A DNA stretch of 64,000 nucleotides from Verticillium longisporum. Lineage: Eukaryota; Ascomycota; Sordariomycetes; Glomerellales; Plectosphaerellaceae. The notes under the pieces are model-generated. The model did no database searches. It saw only the letters and a program-made list of their open reading frames with translations, and was not told the DNA's origin. Below, in pieces: positions 45,001 to 57,064 of this stretch. Where the stretch lies: positions 1-64,000 of the forward strand of contig JAETXT010000011.1 in NCBI GenBank assembly GCA_019188255.1, written 5' to 3'. The position numbers and the translations under genes are program-made. The stretch's first letter is position 1, and each line of letters opens with the position of its first letter.

Positions 45001-47045
45001 TGCCCTTTATGCTAGGCCTCGTAGGCACTGGACATGGTTTGCTGGTATCCTACTACGCCCCTGACAGTGTTTGTTACTCGACTAGGGAAATGGTCTAGCC
45101 TGTTGCTTCGTGGCTTGTAGATCGGCTGTATTTGTGTCAGAAAGGACGCGCCCAACTATCTTTCAGCGTATCCTTCTTAGCATCTGATAACCCTCGCCAG
45201 CACGGCAGACGTTTCGGTAAGACAATCCAGATTCCGCCAGCATGCTGACTAGCTCCCTGGCGCTTGTGTTACGCAAGTCTCACTCGTACATTTACACCAC
45301 GCCGTGCGTCCATCTGTACATGTGCATCCCACCGCATCCGTGTCTTCATCAACACCGTTGACTGACGAGGCTTCCCGTCGCTTTCGCACAGCGCCACAGC
45401 GGACTCACATGTATCGAGCATTCAGGCATCTTGCCAGGACGAGGCGCTCCGTCTTGCGCCGATCATCGCGCCGGGGACCTGCCTCGGTGGCATGCTGTCA
45501 GATCCAGGCTTTCATGACGAATTCGCCGTTGAAGCCATGGTGCACTTCGCACTTCGATCAACATGTACAATGCCCAACAATGTCCATCTAGCTTATGCTG
45601 TAGATAGGTTCAAAATTCGATCTCAATGCAATCCAACTAGTAAAGCCCAGAATCACACGCACATATTTGAGGCAACCGTTTAAGAGAATGTTTATGCTTC
45701 CACTTGAACCACTCTGGGCTGAGTGCCATAAGTGATGGCCTACGGCAGTTGTGCCTAGATATCCAGCGCATACAAGTAAATTGTAAAACGGCATATCAAC
45801 CTGATCTCTTCACATTCGCCAGCACCTGCCGCCAGCCCCTGACGCTGCAAGCCTTGATGGAAGTTTTAGTCTGGCATATGCTCAAGATACGTCCGTCATT
45901 GGTCATAAATGCTGCGTATACCAGTCATGGCCTATCCATACAGTTCGCAGGATAGCCGTAGTTTATTAGTGTCGCCGGTGGTAGAAGACTAATGACGGGG
46001 TGTCTCTGTCGCAGGATATTGGCGATCCGACGATTTGACATTTCACGTGACCTGAGAGGCAGCATCTGTTGACCGCCTCATCCCGACCTTAACAGACGAT
46101 GCCTGTCATAACCGACACTTGCATTCGACATTCGAGCGGAATATTCCACGCAACATTCGATGTGTCTGTGCTTTGGACATCCCAGTTCTGGTCCCCAGCT
46201 GCCCCCTTCGTTCGCTGCACCACGGGTTACATATACAGGGCAAAGCAGTACTGTACATGTATGTCCATGATCGTGGGCCTACATCATGCCATGAACTATT
46301 CGGCAGCCCAGGCCATAATCTCGGTCGACCTGGCAGAATGCGGCTTAACATGGACTCCTCCCTGCCCCGGTCTCCACTGTCCCCGCCAGTCGGGAAACTG
46401 CAGGGTCTGAGCGCCGCACTGTGTTGCCAACGTGATTCACGGCCCGTTGAATACTCCCAAAAGATCCGTCCAGCGGTGGCACGGCCGCTCGGAACATGGA
46501 TTCACGACAGATGACTCGCATCGATTCAAGGCCTACTGAAACTATGTGCTGTGGCCGTGTGCAAGCTTCAATACTGCCTCGTATTAGCTCATCCAAGTCT
46601 GTTGTCCGCGATGCTTGGCGGGATGGAAATCTCCCATGCTTACGACAGCAATCAATACAGTAGCCATGCTCGACACACACATGTCTACGAACAGTTCAAG
46701 GGAAGCTGTCGATCTTTGGGGTTCGACCTTGCTGTCATGGGAGGCCATACGCACCATGGAAGGCAGTCCAGCATCATGTCTTCAACATCAACTCTCGCCA
46801 AGCCAGAATATCACAGGGACGAGCAGCGCCTATCATACTTCCATGTTCCATAACTGTACCATTACACCTTGTACACTGGGGTTGGCAGCTTGTGCGCTAC
46901 TGCCACGTCTATAGTTCATGCCGCCAGCCAGCCGACCGGTTCCGGCTATCTAGCTCCAACACCGATGAGGAAAAAAAGAAACCATAAGGGAAAGGGGAGG
47001 CGGCATCCAACTTTTTTGTTGCTGAAGAGGATTTCCGGGCATCCG
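42098..47045. other. Gene-poor spacer, 4.9 kb
   Basis: The first few hundred bases are the GA-rich promoter and leader of the G-beta gene. The rest has only short open frames without homology or introns. A MITE-like element sits at 44347-44623. The last part is the 3' region of NDE1. Confidence 0.55.
44347..44623. mobile_element. MITE-like element with 29-bp perfect terminal inverted repeats
   Basis: Bases 44347-44375 (beginning AAGCGGGTTGCA, then A-rich, ending GAGACGTAC) recur perfectly inverted at 44595-44623. The 277-bp unit has no coding capacity and an AT-rich middle with weaker inverted similarity. This is the build of a non-autonomous DNA transposon. No clear target duplication is visible, so it may be old or have diverged ends. 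Confidence 0.75.
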
Positions 47046-48936
47046 TTACTCCCGGGAGACATCACGGCCAAACGCCTTGGACTTGAGCCAGTCAATAATG
47101 ACGAGGAGGCGATTACGAGCTGCGAATGTGTAAGCAAGTTGGACGTCGGAGGTTGTGCTGGTAGGAAGGGTCACTTACTGCTGAAGCACATGGAGAGGTA
47201 AGCGCTCCTCCAGAAGAGGAAGGTTAAGCTGCCACCGCTGGCAATATTGCCGTTCCACCAGCTGACGTCGGCGACAGCCTTCTCGCTGCCAATGTAAGCC
47301 AGGCTGCCCTGGTGGGTGTAGTGGAAGGGCTTGACGTCCTTGATGCGGCGCAGCTGGCGCTCGCAGGCCTCGATCTCGCGCGCCGCCTCGGCCGAGTTTC
47401 CAGGCTTAACGTTGAGGTTGCTGCTGAGCTCGCGCACCTTGCTCTCGAGCTCCTCCGTCTTGGCCATGTTGTTGAACAAGCGGGCGAGGAAGCTACCCTC
47501 CTGGCCGGCGACCTGGGCAGTAGGGGCGTAGCCGGCGACAGCGCAGTCACCAATGGCCCAGATGTCGCGGGTGCCCTGGACGACGAGGTACTCGTTGACA
47601 GCAAGACCGCGGCGAGAATCCTTCTGGGCGGGGATCTTGCTGATGAGCTCCTTGATAATGGGGCGCACAGCGTTGCCGGTAGCCCAGACGAGGAGGCCGT
47701 AGGGAATGACGATAGTCTTCTTGGAGCCGTCGGGGTTGGTGCCGACAGCCTCGACGGTGGTGTCGGTAACGTTCTTCACCATGGTCTTGGTCAGGATATC
47801 AATCTTCTCCTCCTTGAACGTGTTCTCAGTGTACTCGATCAGCTGCTTGGAGAAGGACGGGAGCACGTTAGGGAGAGCTTCGATCAGAGTGACTTTGAAA
47901 CGATCAGCAATATCGGGCACGAGACGCTTGATGTCATCCTCGAAGAAGTCCTGAAGCTCGCCCGCGAACTCAACACCGGTCGGGCCGCCGCCAACGACGA
48001 CCATGTGCAGCAGACGGTCGATTTCCTCGTTGGTCTGACCCTTGAAAGCGGCAGTCTCGACGCAGTCCATGATCTTCTTGCGAATCGACTGGGCGTCGTT
48101 AATCTCCTTGAGGAAGCACGAGTTCTCGCGAACACCAGGAATGCCAAAGGTGGCGTTCTCGGCGCCGACGCCAATGACAAGCATATCGTAAGGGATCTCA
48201 GTCTGGGAAGTGGCACCCTTGACCTCGGAGTTGTCGGTAATCATGACAACCTTGCGTTCCGGGTCGATGGAGGAAGCCTCAGCTTCGTAAAACTTGACAG
48301 CGGCTTTCTTGTGCTGGAGAATGGCACGAACAGGCTCCATGATGGAACGATGCTCAATCAGACCCGTAGTGCACGAAGGCAGCAGGGGCGTAAAGAGGAA
48401 GTAGTTTCGGGGCGAGATGACAATGACATTGTAGTTTTCGGTATCGAGCTTCTTCAGGAGAGAGACAGAACCCCAGCCGGTGCCTGTTGCGTTTCAGTCA
48501 GCTTTGGTCACATGAATACCGCGGGCATGGTTGCGCATACCGAGGACGACGAGAGTTTTCTTGGTCGGGTCCGCTTCAAATTGAGGCTGGGGGTTCCTGT
48601 CGACGTAGATTGTGTAGCCAACTCCGACGGTAAGGCCGATGGCCGACAGGTAGGTCAATCGCCAGAGCCACTTGAAGGTGGTGCGAACCTTGCCAGGCTT
48701 CTGGGGGATGGCAGGGCAGCGGCATCGGCGTAGGCACGCTGGAACTGGCGCGCGAGGGTCGTTTGCCTGGCGATGGAGGGCGCGTGAGGCCTCGAAGTCG
48801 GGACAAACTTGAGAGTCCTCTGTGATGACGTCGCGAAAGCCCTTGTGGTCGCAGCCGACGAAAACGAGATCGACGAGGCTCGGGGAGCGAACTGGACAGG
48901 ACGCAGCGCACTAATGGCGCAGGAGGAAGAAGCCAT
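47046..48936 (-). CDS. nde1: Alternative (type II) NADH:ubiquinone oxidoreductase
   Basis: This single-polypeptide, non-pumping enzyme passes electrons from NADH to ubiquinone at the inner mitochondrial membrane. A Ser/Arg-rich presequence precedes a membrane stretch (TYLSAIGLTVGVGYTIYV). The FAD dinucleotide fold is TLVVLG|TGWGSVSLLKKL, followed by SPRNYFLFTPLLPSCTTG. The NADH fold is VVVGGGPTGVEFAGEL, then DIWAIGDCAVAGYAPTAQVAGQEG. The C-terminal amphipathic anchor is FHYTHQGSLAYIG to TFLFWRSAYLSMCFS|TRNRLLVIIDWLKSKAFGRD. Introns are 48484-48540 and 47120-47178. I see no EF-hand insertion. One base is missing near 48715 in a C run, between ADAAA and PQKPGKVRTTFK. Corrected length is 591 aa. 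External versus internal (matrix) orientation cannot be settled from the sequence. A long open frame on the opposite strand is a shadow. Confidence 0.94.
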
Positions 48937-51900
48937 GGCTTCAATTGGCAAAGGGGAACGTCAGTCCCGTCGTTGGAAAGTAGGTTAACGATGAGGTGGG
49001 AGAAAAAAGATGTCCTAAGGAGAGGCGGGCCACAAGAAGAGGGAATTTAGGGTCACTGGACCCAAGGATAAGGCAAGGCAAGGCAGGCAAGGTAAGCTAC
49101 CTCAAGGTAGGGTGGCCTAGTTAGTGTGACGCCGGGACAGAACCGAATCCTGACTGGACCGGGAGTGCTGGGCAGACAACGTGCTCCAGCAGCGCGGATG
49201 ATTCTTGATGACTCTTGCCAGCGCCGTCTATCGCTGTGACGCACTGATTGGTAGCGCTTGAGACAGGGTCATGGAAAGGGCCAGGCCGTGGAATTCATAG
49301 CTGACGGACCGCCGCGCATGCTTGGCGTGCGCCCTGTTCTTCGCTCTTAATTTTCTCTATTTAAAATTTTGCTGCAGGGAAGATGCAGCGCGATCGCGGA
49401 AGGGTAGGAGCTTTGACCACCGGGCCGGCATTTTCAGTAGAGGATGGCTATTTTCTCTACCCTTATAGGCTATTCGCTCTGCCCGACCAGGGTAAATGCA
49501 TACTAAGTAAGGGTTAAGTTCTATATATAGCTTTATTATTAAGATTAGCTAGGGCAATTATATACCTTTACTTATCTCTTAGATATATAAGTCTCTCGAG
49601 GAGTTTCTCGATAAATTCTAAGCTAAAGACTAGCTATATTTAGCTAATAAAGTAATATAAATAGCCCCCTAAGGCTCTATAATTACTAATACCCTTAAAT
49701 ATAATAATACTATTAAATATACTTATTCTAAGCCCTCTAGATATCGCTAATGCTTTATTTTATCTTTAAATAAAGCCTCTATAATACCTCCTTTACTAAG
49801 CCTACTACTAAGGGTACTACTATCTCCTTTACTATAGATATATAATACCTCTCTATAATTATAGCTAGAGATTATAGTAAATAATAAAGAGGGTTCTAAA
49901 TAGCCTCTAATTAAAGCTATAGTCTTTCTAATATCCTAACTTATAATATAAAAAGATTAATACTAATTACCTTAGGCCGCTAAGGGCTATTATTACTTAT
50001 TTAGTAACTCGCTTACTTTACTAGAAACTCAAAAGTATAAGACATAAGTAAAGATATATAATTGCCCTAGCTAATTTAGGTAGTAGAGCTATATCTCTAG
50101 CTTATCCCCTATCTAGCGTGCATTTACCTTAGTCGGGCAGAGCGAAAAGCCTATAAGGGCAGAGAAAATAGCCGTCCTCTTTTCAGCAAGGCTATACCTG
50201 CTACTACGAATGAGCCGGTAAACCGCGACTAAAATGTCACCAGTATTTACCCGGACCAAGGGGAGCGGCAGCATGTTGTCGCCTAACAGTTACTGGTTCC
50301 ATCCATCCTACCTACCTTAGGTATCTTGGTTCCTGCCTACCTTATGCAGGTGCGAAGAAGAAGTAGAACCAGGTGAGCGTGGGCAAGTGCCACGCCGCAG
50401 GGGAGCTCTGGTGGATCCAACCGCCCTGCGTGCCTGCCAGTTCTTGCCAGTGTATGACTGGAGCGCTTGCTATCTTCACTGAGTTTTCTGACGGGTTTGT
50501 CGCCTATGCCTTACTGCATATTCGGCGCATGCCGGTAATATATCGGAGAAATCTGGTCTGGGTCCACCATCCGGGTTCCGAACCAAGTCCGAGGTTCCTT
50601 CTTAGATGGAGTTGTTTTCACTGACAATGATTTAGCTTCGCGATGGTCTTGCATTACGAAGCGTGCTCACAGCTCATCTCCATCTACCTCCTTACCGCAC
50701 CTTATGGTATCCATCAATAACCACATCCCTTCCGCCGTTGTGTGAGTCCTGTTCCCCACACCCGACGTTACGGCTGAGATCGATCCATTACGTACTTTCC
50801 CGCAGTTCCCCAATATCACAACTTACACACGACCTACCCGACCCTCGCCGAGCCCAAGCCAGATAAGGTCGCTCACGCGGAATGGTGCTTCGGGAATGGC
50901 CTCCGCGTCGCGAGATCACCCGGTCCCGTCCCCCGCAGATCCCACTCGCTGTTGCGAGGGTGTCGCGGGACACCAGTCCCGACGAGGATGATTGCTACCG
51001 CTGGCCCGGGTTCAAGGTGCTCATCATGTCACCGAGGCATCAGCTACGTAGCATGAGGACTCTGCAGACATATTGTGCCAGCTTGAGCATCGCAGCCGTT
51101 TGATACCTCGGTCGTGGAGACCAGTCACAGCTGATCACAAGACACGGCCACCTACCTCGCACTTTGATGCTCCCAACCCACCAGTTCTTGGTTGGCTCGC
51201 TGATGATCAGCGTACCCGACCTTGCCCAATGTGACATGACTTCCAGCATCGGTAGTGCCAAGCTACGCGCGTGGGATCAGGATGCAGGGAACTGCACAAG
51301 CTGTGAATCAACACCAGGGCCTTGCTACGGCCACAAAGACTTGGCAATTCGTGGTATCCGCAATCACAGGCGCTTCGTCCTCACGAAACGAAACACGCGC
51401 CTTTCGTCTTCTCAATGAATTCCCTCTTTGTGCGCTTGCCGTTCCACCCGACTGACGGAGCAGACGCGGACCCAACCTTCGTGAAACATGACCCGGCGGG
51501 ACAAACGCAAAGTGAAATTCCAGTTGGCCAGCTTTTGCGCTGCGACTGCCCCAGCCCTCATCTGATGCTGTGAAGCCGGACGTGGGCCAGGCTGTGCTTC
51601 GCCAACAACACGCAGGCGAGGGGGCGTGACTCGGCTCGTCCCCACCGTGTTTCCAGACGCCAAGGCCGTACCTCAACTGTCTCGAGGCTTGTCCCGCGAG
51701 CTTCAGGTTAAACAGACGATAAACCACACAGGCGCCATTCTGAGGAGCGATCCGGAGCCGAGTGCTGGCATGATGAGTCCTCCTGGCAAGGACAGGCCGG
51801 CTGTGGCCGCGTGTATGAATGACTCTGCTCTACACTCGGTATTTGGCACGATTTCCGGTAGCATAAGCATGACGTCTGCGAGGGTTTCCAAATGACGGGT

Positions 51901-53817
51901 CAGTAACACCGCACCCATGGTTCTCGGCAAGATGGCTTGCGCCCAGCCTGCAAGGCAGGGCCACTGACAAATAGATGCCAGCCTGTGTTGCTTGTTGACT
52001 GACTCTCTCTTGATAGTAGTGACACGGACGATCGACCTCCTTGGCATCCTTCTCTTACGTCTGACAGCCACCACTGAATGAGAAACTGGAACAGCCTTTG
52101 CCCTCTTGCCTCTTGCGTCTCTCGCGAGGGCTGTCGCAGCGGCTACTTACCCTTCTTTTGACAGGCTCGGCGAAAAAAGCCGGCACAATAGGTTCAACCA
52201 GGAGAGACGACGATATTGAGCCTCGATGCCAGTCTTCCCCCTTCGATCTCACCCACATTCCAGGCCACTGGCCAGCTCGCAGCCAATCACGACGCGGTTC
52301 AGCGACAGATCAGACACAGACAGCGGGAGTGGGCGCTGGAGGGCACAGGAACAGGAGGGACCCTTGCCTGGCGGCCTGGTTTGAAACCCGCTCTTCAATG
52401 CTGAGACGCAGAGACCCCTGCAATGGTGCAGGAGAGTGTCACAGCGTTCAGGGCCGGCTGCTTCATGCTCTTGGTTCCTTCATTCCTCGCAAGCAACATC
52501 GCTGGACGCTGCTGCAGGCGACTTTTGTTCGTGACGGCTCGTGGCACGGCAAGTAGGGCAGTCCTTCTTCTCAGGAGGTGGCCAAACGTCGCCACCCCGG
52601 CGCATCTGCCTCGAACAGCCAACGGTCTGCCTTGAGGTTCCTCGACTTTCGAACGCCCCCCAGCGCGACGCATCGACGCTTCCGAGCTCCTCCCCTGGCA
52701 GCGATCTCGTCGCTTCGTCCGGCGAGCACCTCGGCCAGCGCCGACCTGGAAAGGTGACTGACCCTCGCGACAGTTCGTCATTTACCAGCGACACTCCCTC
52801 TCAGCGGTCGCCGTTTGGAGCGAGTCAGCTGTGGCACTCAATATCGATCCCTCACTGTACTGCAGACGAGTTGGGGTCTTCAATTGACAGATTGGGCCAA
52901 GCTAGCTACATGCAGTCGAAGCCATTGATGACATTGACCCCACGAGCCAAAGCTCTCTCCCTTCTGAGCAATCCGCGTGCCAGAGAACGTTGCTGTTCCA
53001 CAGCCATGTGCTCGAGCATGCCACAGAATCCACAGAAACTGATGGGAGGGGTGGGCAGCGAGCGACCTAGACGGGGACCTCGACAAACCATCGGCGGATC
53101 CGCGTCCGAAGAAGATGAAGCCCAGACGTCAAGCTGCAACCCCTTCGCTCGTGCGGTCCACCCCCTGGGAGCCCAAGGTCGCGGACCATGCACCCTGCAC
53201 CGACTCGCACCTGTTCTGGCGACAATGGTACCTGACTTCTCGGGTCAGTGCCCCCGGACTCGCTGTGTAGACGCATCCCTGAAGCACCACGACTTCGTGC
53301 AACAATGCTCTAGATCGCTCGACCAGTAATTGGCTTCCCCGCGCCCGTGGTTGTTCACACGGGCCCACGATGTTGATCTGATACAAACTGACGTTGCCCT
53401 CCCACCGCACCCCCGTCTATTACTGTTGTCTTGCTCTTCTTCCGCTTCCTCCCTTCTCCCTTCTCCCTCCTTTTCCCTATCCACCAAACTCCACTGGGTG
53501 TCTGTCTTTTCTATTGTTTTGTCCGTTTTTCTTCACTCACAAGGCCGGCCTTCGTTGTACTCACTTTTGTCTTCTTCATTAAGACGCCCTTGATTGGGAC
53601 TCATCGACTTTCTATTTACCACACGCCTTTTCCTGGTCTACATTTTTTTGCTTCTGCCCTTCCTTCTCAGTCGTCATCGGGTGCCTCGAATAAGACGACC
53701 AACCCCGGACACAACTTGAACTCGACCTGACCAACACCCGTGGTCATGTCCTGTGCCAACCGGTAGCACCAACGAATCACCATCTGCATCTTGACGGCTA
53801 CGGGAGGCCCGTAGAGC
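48937..53817. other. Gene-poor spacer, 4.9 kb
   Basis: The NDE1 promoter is followed by an AT-rich inverted-repeat element (49439-50180) and then about 3.6 kb with no recognisable gene. The last 450 bp (53380-53700) are strongly pyrimidine-rich, as in fungal promoters, and probably drive the downstream membrane-protein gene. Confidence 0.55.
49439..50180. mobile_element. AT-rich long-TIR non-autonomous element, probably RIP-mutated
   Basis: The ends match as inverted repeats over about 62 bp with a few mismatches: left AGAGGATGGCTATTTTCTCT, right the same with ATGG changed to ACGG. The similarity resumes further in around GCTAGGGCAATTATATA (about 49543-49570 and 50058-50090), so the inverted arms are close to 190 bp. 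The flanks are TTTCAGT (49432-49438) and TTTCAGC (50181-50187), a 7-bp target duplication with one mismatch. The interior is strongly TA-rich with no open frame, unlike the surrounding GC-rich sequence, as expected from repeat-induced C-to-T mutation. Long TIRs suggest a Mutator-like relative, but the family cannot be fixed. Confidence 0.82.
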
Positions 53818-55929
53818 ATGATCGAGGGAAAGGAAATGGCACCATTCATCGCAGCGAGCGGGCAGAGGCCCGGTTGGAAGAGAGGATCGCCCCCTAGCAA
53901 CATTCGTGTGCCCGCTAGGAGGATACGGCAGCGAGTCGACGTGGCCGACGGCGGCGGCAACTCTTCTGACGACGAGGCTGGTCCAGTACACAACAAGAAC
54001 CGCCGCCAGGTGCCGGCCACCAAGACAAGGGACATCATCTCCACCCGCAACGACGACCTTCCCACCCCGGTACCCGATTTTGGCTTGACCAACGACGCCG
54101 TTGCAGACGGCTCGGACAGCGACAGCGGGCCCGACAGCCCAACATCGCCAACGTCGCCAATCAACTCGCCTGTCGCTTCTGCACCTCCGCCTGCCGCAGC
54201 CCAGCCGCCCGTCACTCTTACCCCCATCAAGCCCCCGGCCCGAGGCCATCCCCACCACCGCCCGTGAATCCGTCCCCACCTCCACCAGCGGCCCCGCCGT
54301 CTCCCACCACGACGCCGCCCGTTGCTCTCCCTCCAGCGGCGCCTCCAGCGGCGCCTTCGGCAGCGCCACCGGCAGTCCTGCCCGATTTTAGCAGCCAACC
54401 CGTTCCGCGGCCCAATTTGCCCATCAACGATCAAGCGCCCGAGCAACCCATCGCTGCACCCATCGAGGCTCCCACAACTCCGCCCATCACCGTTACAGCG
54501 CCTCCCGAGATTAGGACAATCACGGCTGCACCACCCGCGGGGACTGTGACAGCCTCACTCTCGACCTCCAGCTTTGTAAGTAGTTTGCTACCGCTCTCGA
54601 GACTCGAGTCTGACAAACAGCTTCAGTCTTCCACGTCCTCCCTGTCAATTACAACCCAGCCGCCAGCCTTGCCAGTGTTCGATCCCACTGCACCGCGAAA
54701 GGAATTGGAGCCGCCCTCGCCGACAACGAGCAAGTCCCGGGATGATACCACCACAAGCTCCACCAGCAGCAGTAACCTTATCACTGGCACCGCTCTGCCT
54801 GTCGAGGAAAATGACAGCGCCAGCGGCCGAGGCCGGATGGACCCCAACACGGAACATGCCCTGATTGCTGTCGGGTCCATTGGTGAGTGAAGTGAACGCC
54901 ACTTAGATGGAACAAGACAGCTGACCGCGACTAGGTTCCTTCATATTTGCAAGCTTCATCATCTGGATTGTTTGGAGGACTGTCAGGCGGACTCGCAAGA
55001 AGAGGAGAGAGCGCGAAAGCCAGTTCCCTAACCTCGGCCAGGGACCACCCCCGCCCATCAATAAACCTAGCATCGGCATCAGGTTTGCGGCTAAGATCCC
55101 ATTCCTGCGTAACATTGCAGCAGCTCGCGGATGGCACAATCTCGATGACGGCGCCGGGCAGCCCCCTCCGTATGAGAAGGGCGGCCGCGGCTCGCTGCGT
55201 CTGGACACGGATGTCTATGCTGGCCAGCCCAAGTTCCAGCAGCCAAGCAGCGCGACGTACAGTCTACCGCAGACCAGCGCCAACGGAACGCCTATTACTG
55301 TCAGCCCCACGAGCATGGCTCTGCAGCGCAATGACACACTGCGCGCTCAGCAGGGTACCTACCAGTCCGGCGACGGAACGATCGACTCCATCATGGCGAG
55401 GTACGGCAACGGCGGCGACATGAGCTCGACGCTTCAGTCCGCTGGTGGCGGTCTGTACTACGTCGGATCGGAGATGGAGATTGCCCGTCAGCAAACAAAT
55501 GGCTACGGGCGACCAGCCAACCGTGTAAGCGCGATTTCGTCTCTTTCTTCTGGCTTCGGCGATGGCGACATTATCGTGCCTGGCCTGCAGCCGCCTCCTC
55601 CCGCTTCGCAGGCTTTGCGATCCACCCAAAACGTCGTGGGGCGCTACTCTTGGGTCAGCAAGAGCGGGAGCAGCAACCGTGAGACGATCTACACGGAAAC
55701 AAGCGAGGACCTGCCCCCGCGGTTCCGTACGGTCAACAGCTGGGTGAACCAGCAGACGGGCCGCGTTAAGCGGGCCCAGGGTCGCAGCGATGATGAAGAG
55801 GACGTGCCACCCGTTCCCGGACTGCCAGCGGCGCTGGGCAAGAACATCATGCCACCCGAACAACAGTTCAACATGATGATGCCCGACGGAGAGGAGCCCA
55901 GGCGCCCCGACGACTACCAGCTGCGATGA
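53818..55929 (+). CDS. Pro/Ser/Thr-rich single-pass membrane protein, function unknown
   Basis: About 340 residues of Pro/Ala/Ser/Thr-rich, probably glycosylated sequence precede one membrane segment (SFIFASFIIWIVW) and a basic stop-transfer RRTRKKRRERE. A cytoplasmic tail of about 315 residues follows, with YYVGSEMEIARQQ and VVGRYSWVSKSGSS. This build resembles fungal cell-wall stress sensors, but no cysteine-rich WSC domain is present and no clear signal peptide was seen, so the start at 53818 is uncertain; an alternative is the Met at 53836. Introns are 54575-54619 (in frame if unspliced) and 54883-54934, the latter just before the membrane segment. One base is missing near 54243 (KPPA/PRPSPPPP). 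Corrected length is about 671 aa. The open minus-strand frames here are shadows. Confidence 0.85.
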
Positions 55930-57064
55930 GCTGTGTCATCGTTTTCTATGCCGGAGCTTGCTCTCCGTTGACACACTTCTTTCTGTTCCTTTTTCCTCTT
56001 TTCACACACACACACACACACATACACACACACTGCGAGTACATTGGACCTCGCACGGGGAAGAGAGGAGAACCTAATTACCAGACCCGACATGATACCA
56101 CTTCGGATGCCAGGACAAAGACGGATGCACTGGAACGCTGTGCCAAGACGCGTGGACGTCTGGACTTTTCCGTTTAAAGCCTGGGGCTTGGAGAGATCCT
56201 GATGTCGTCTACGTCGATCGGCCAGACCGCCGTGTCCACCAGCATATACATCGTACAAACAGCATAGCATGGCGCGAAGGGAGGATGGCAATGTGTATAC
56301 GGTCGAGAGATAGCAGGCAGATAACAAGAAAAGCACATGACACCCTGCTCCCGATCTTGATTGCATTGTGATGCACATGACATGTTGGCAAGCTGAGATC
56401 TTGCCTGAAAGACAGCGGCCCCAGGTGAACCAGACACTGCACAGCAATCGTGTTTCTGCTTTTGCAGATGCTCATGCGTGCCGGCGCAGGGGTAGTGAAT
56501 TGGCTGGCCAGCGAGGCCGACCCTTGCTCGGATGGCTGGCTACCTTTCCTTTGAGACTGAGAGTAGGGAGGCCCCACTGTGAAACGCGGCCACGATGCGG
56601 CTCGAGGCTGACGGCTGCACCGCCTCTCCATGGTTACTGGACAGGGCCCAATCAGAGAAGGGCGGGATGCCCTGCAGCGGCTTGGCGCCTACCCAAGCCT
56701 CGTCATGACGACGCACTACGAATCCCAGGCCGCGTGGGTTGGTGGGCTGCACCGGGAAACACCATCTGACAACAGGACTGAAGTTGATAGCCTGATCACT
56801 TCCATTATTTTTTTCTATTCATCCATATTCTTCATACCTCACCGTGCGTCCATATCATATCTACCTATATATCCGGGTCACGACTGGGATACTCACGGAA
56901 ACGGAAGCCTGTGGTCAGCTGCCTCGAAACCGATAGGAGCCGACATCAGGCTGCAGCAAGCACCAGACCTGCTGGTCAACTTCATCCGACAAGAAACTCG
57001 AACCGACAAGCTAGACTTGAAAATAAGCTGACATTGTGCAAAATCGCCGAGTCTCCTCTTCGCC
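55930..57064. other. Intergenic spacer
   Basis: This is the 3' region of the membrane-protein gene, with a (CA)n tract at 56003-56033, and the promoter of the next gene. No gene was recognised. Confidence 0.6.
56003..56033 (+). repeat. (CA)n microsatellite
   Basis: About 15 CA units with one interruption, about 75 bp after the stop codon and so probably in the 3' UTR. Confidence 0.9.

Noticed and set aside
47312..48733. 473-codon open frame on the plus strand
   Set aside because: It lies exactly antisense to nde1 and its composition is the mirror of a GC-biased coding strand; no domain.
53667..54446. Gly/Arg-rich minus-strand open frames
   Set aside because: They are shadows of the proline-rich plus-strand gene.
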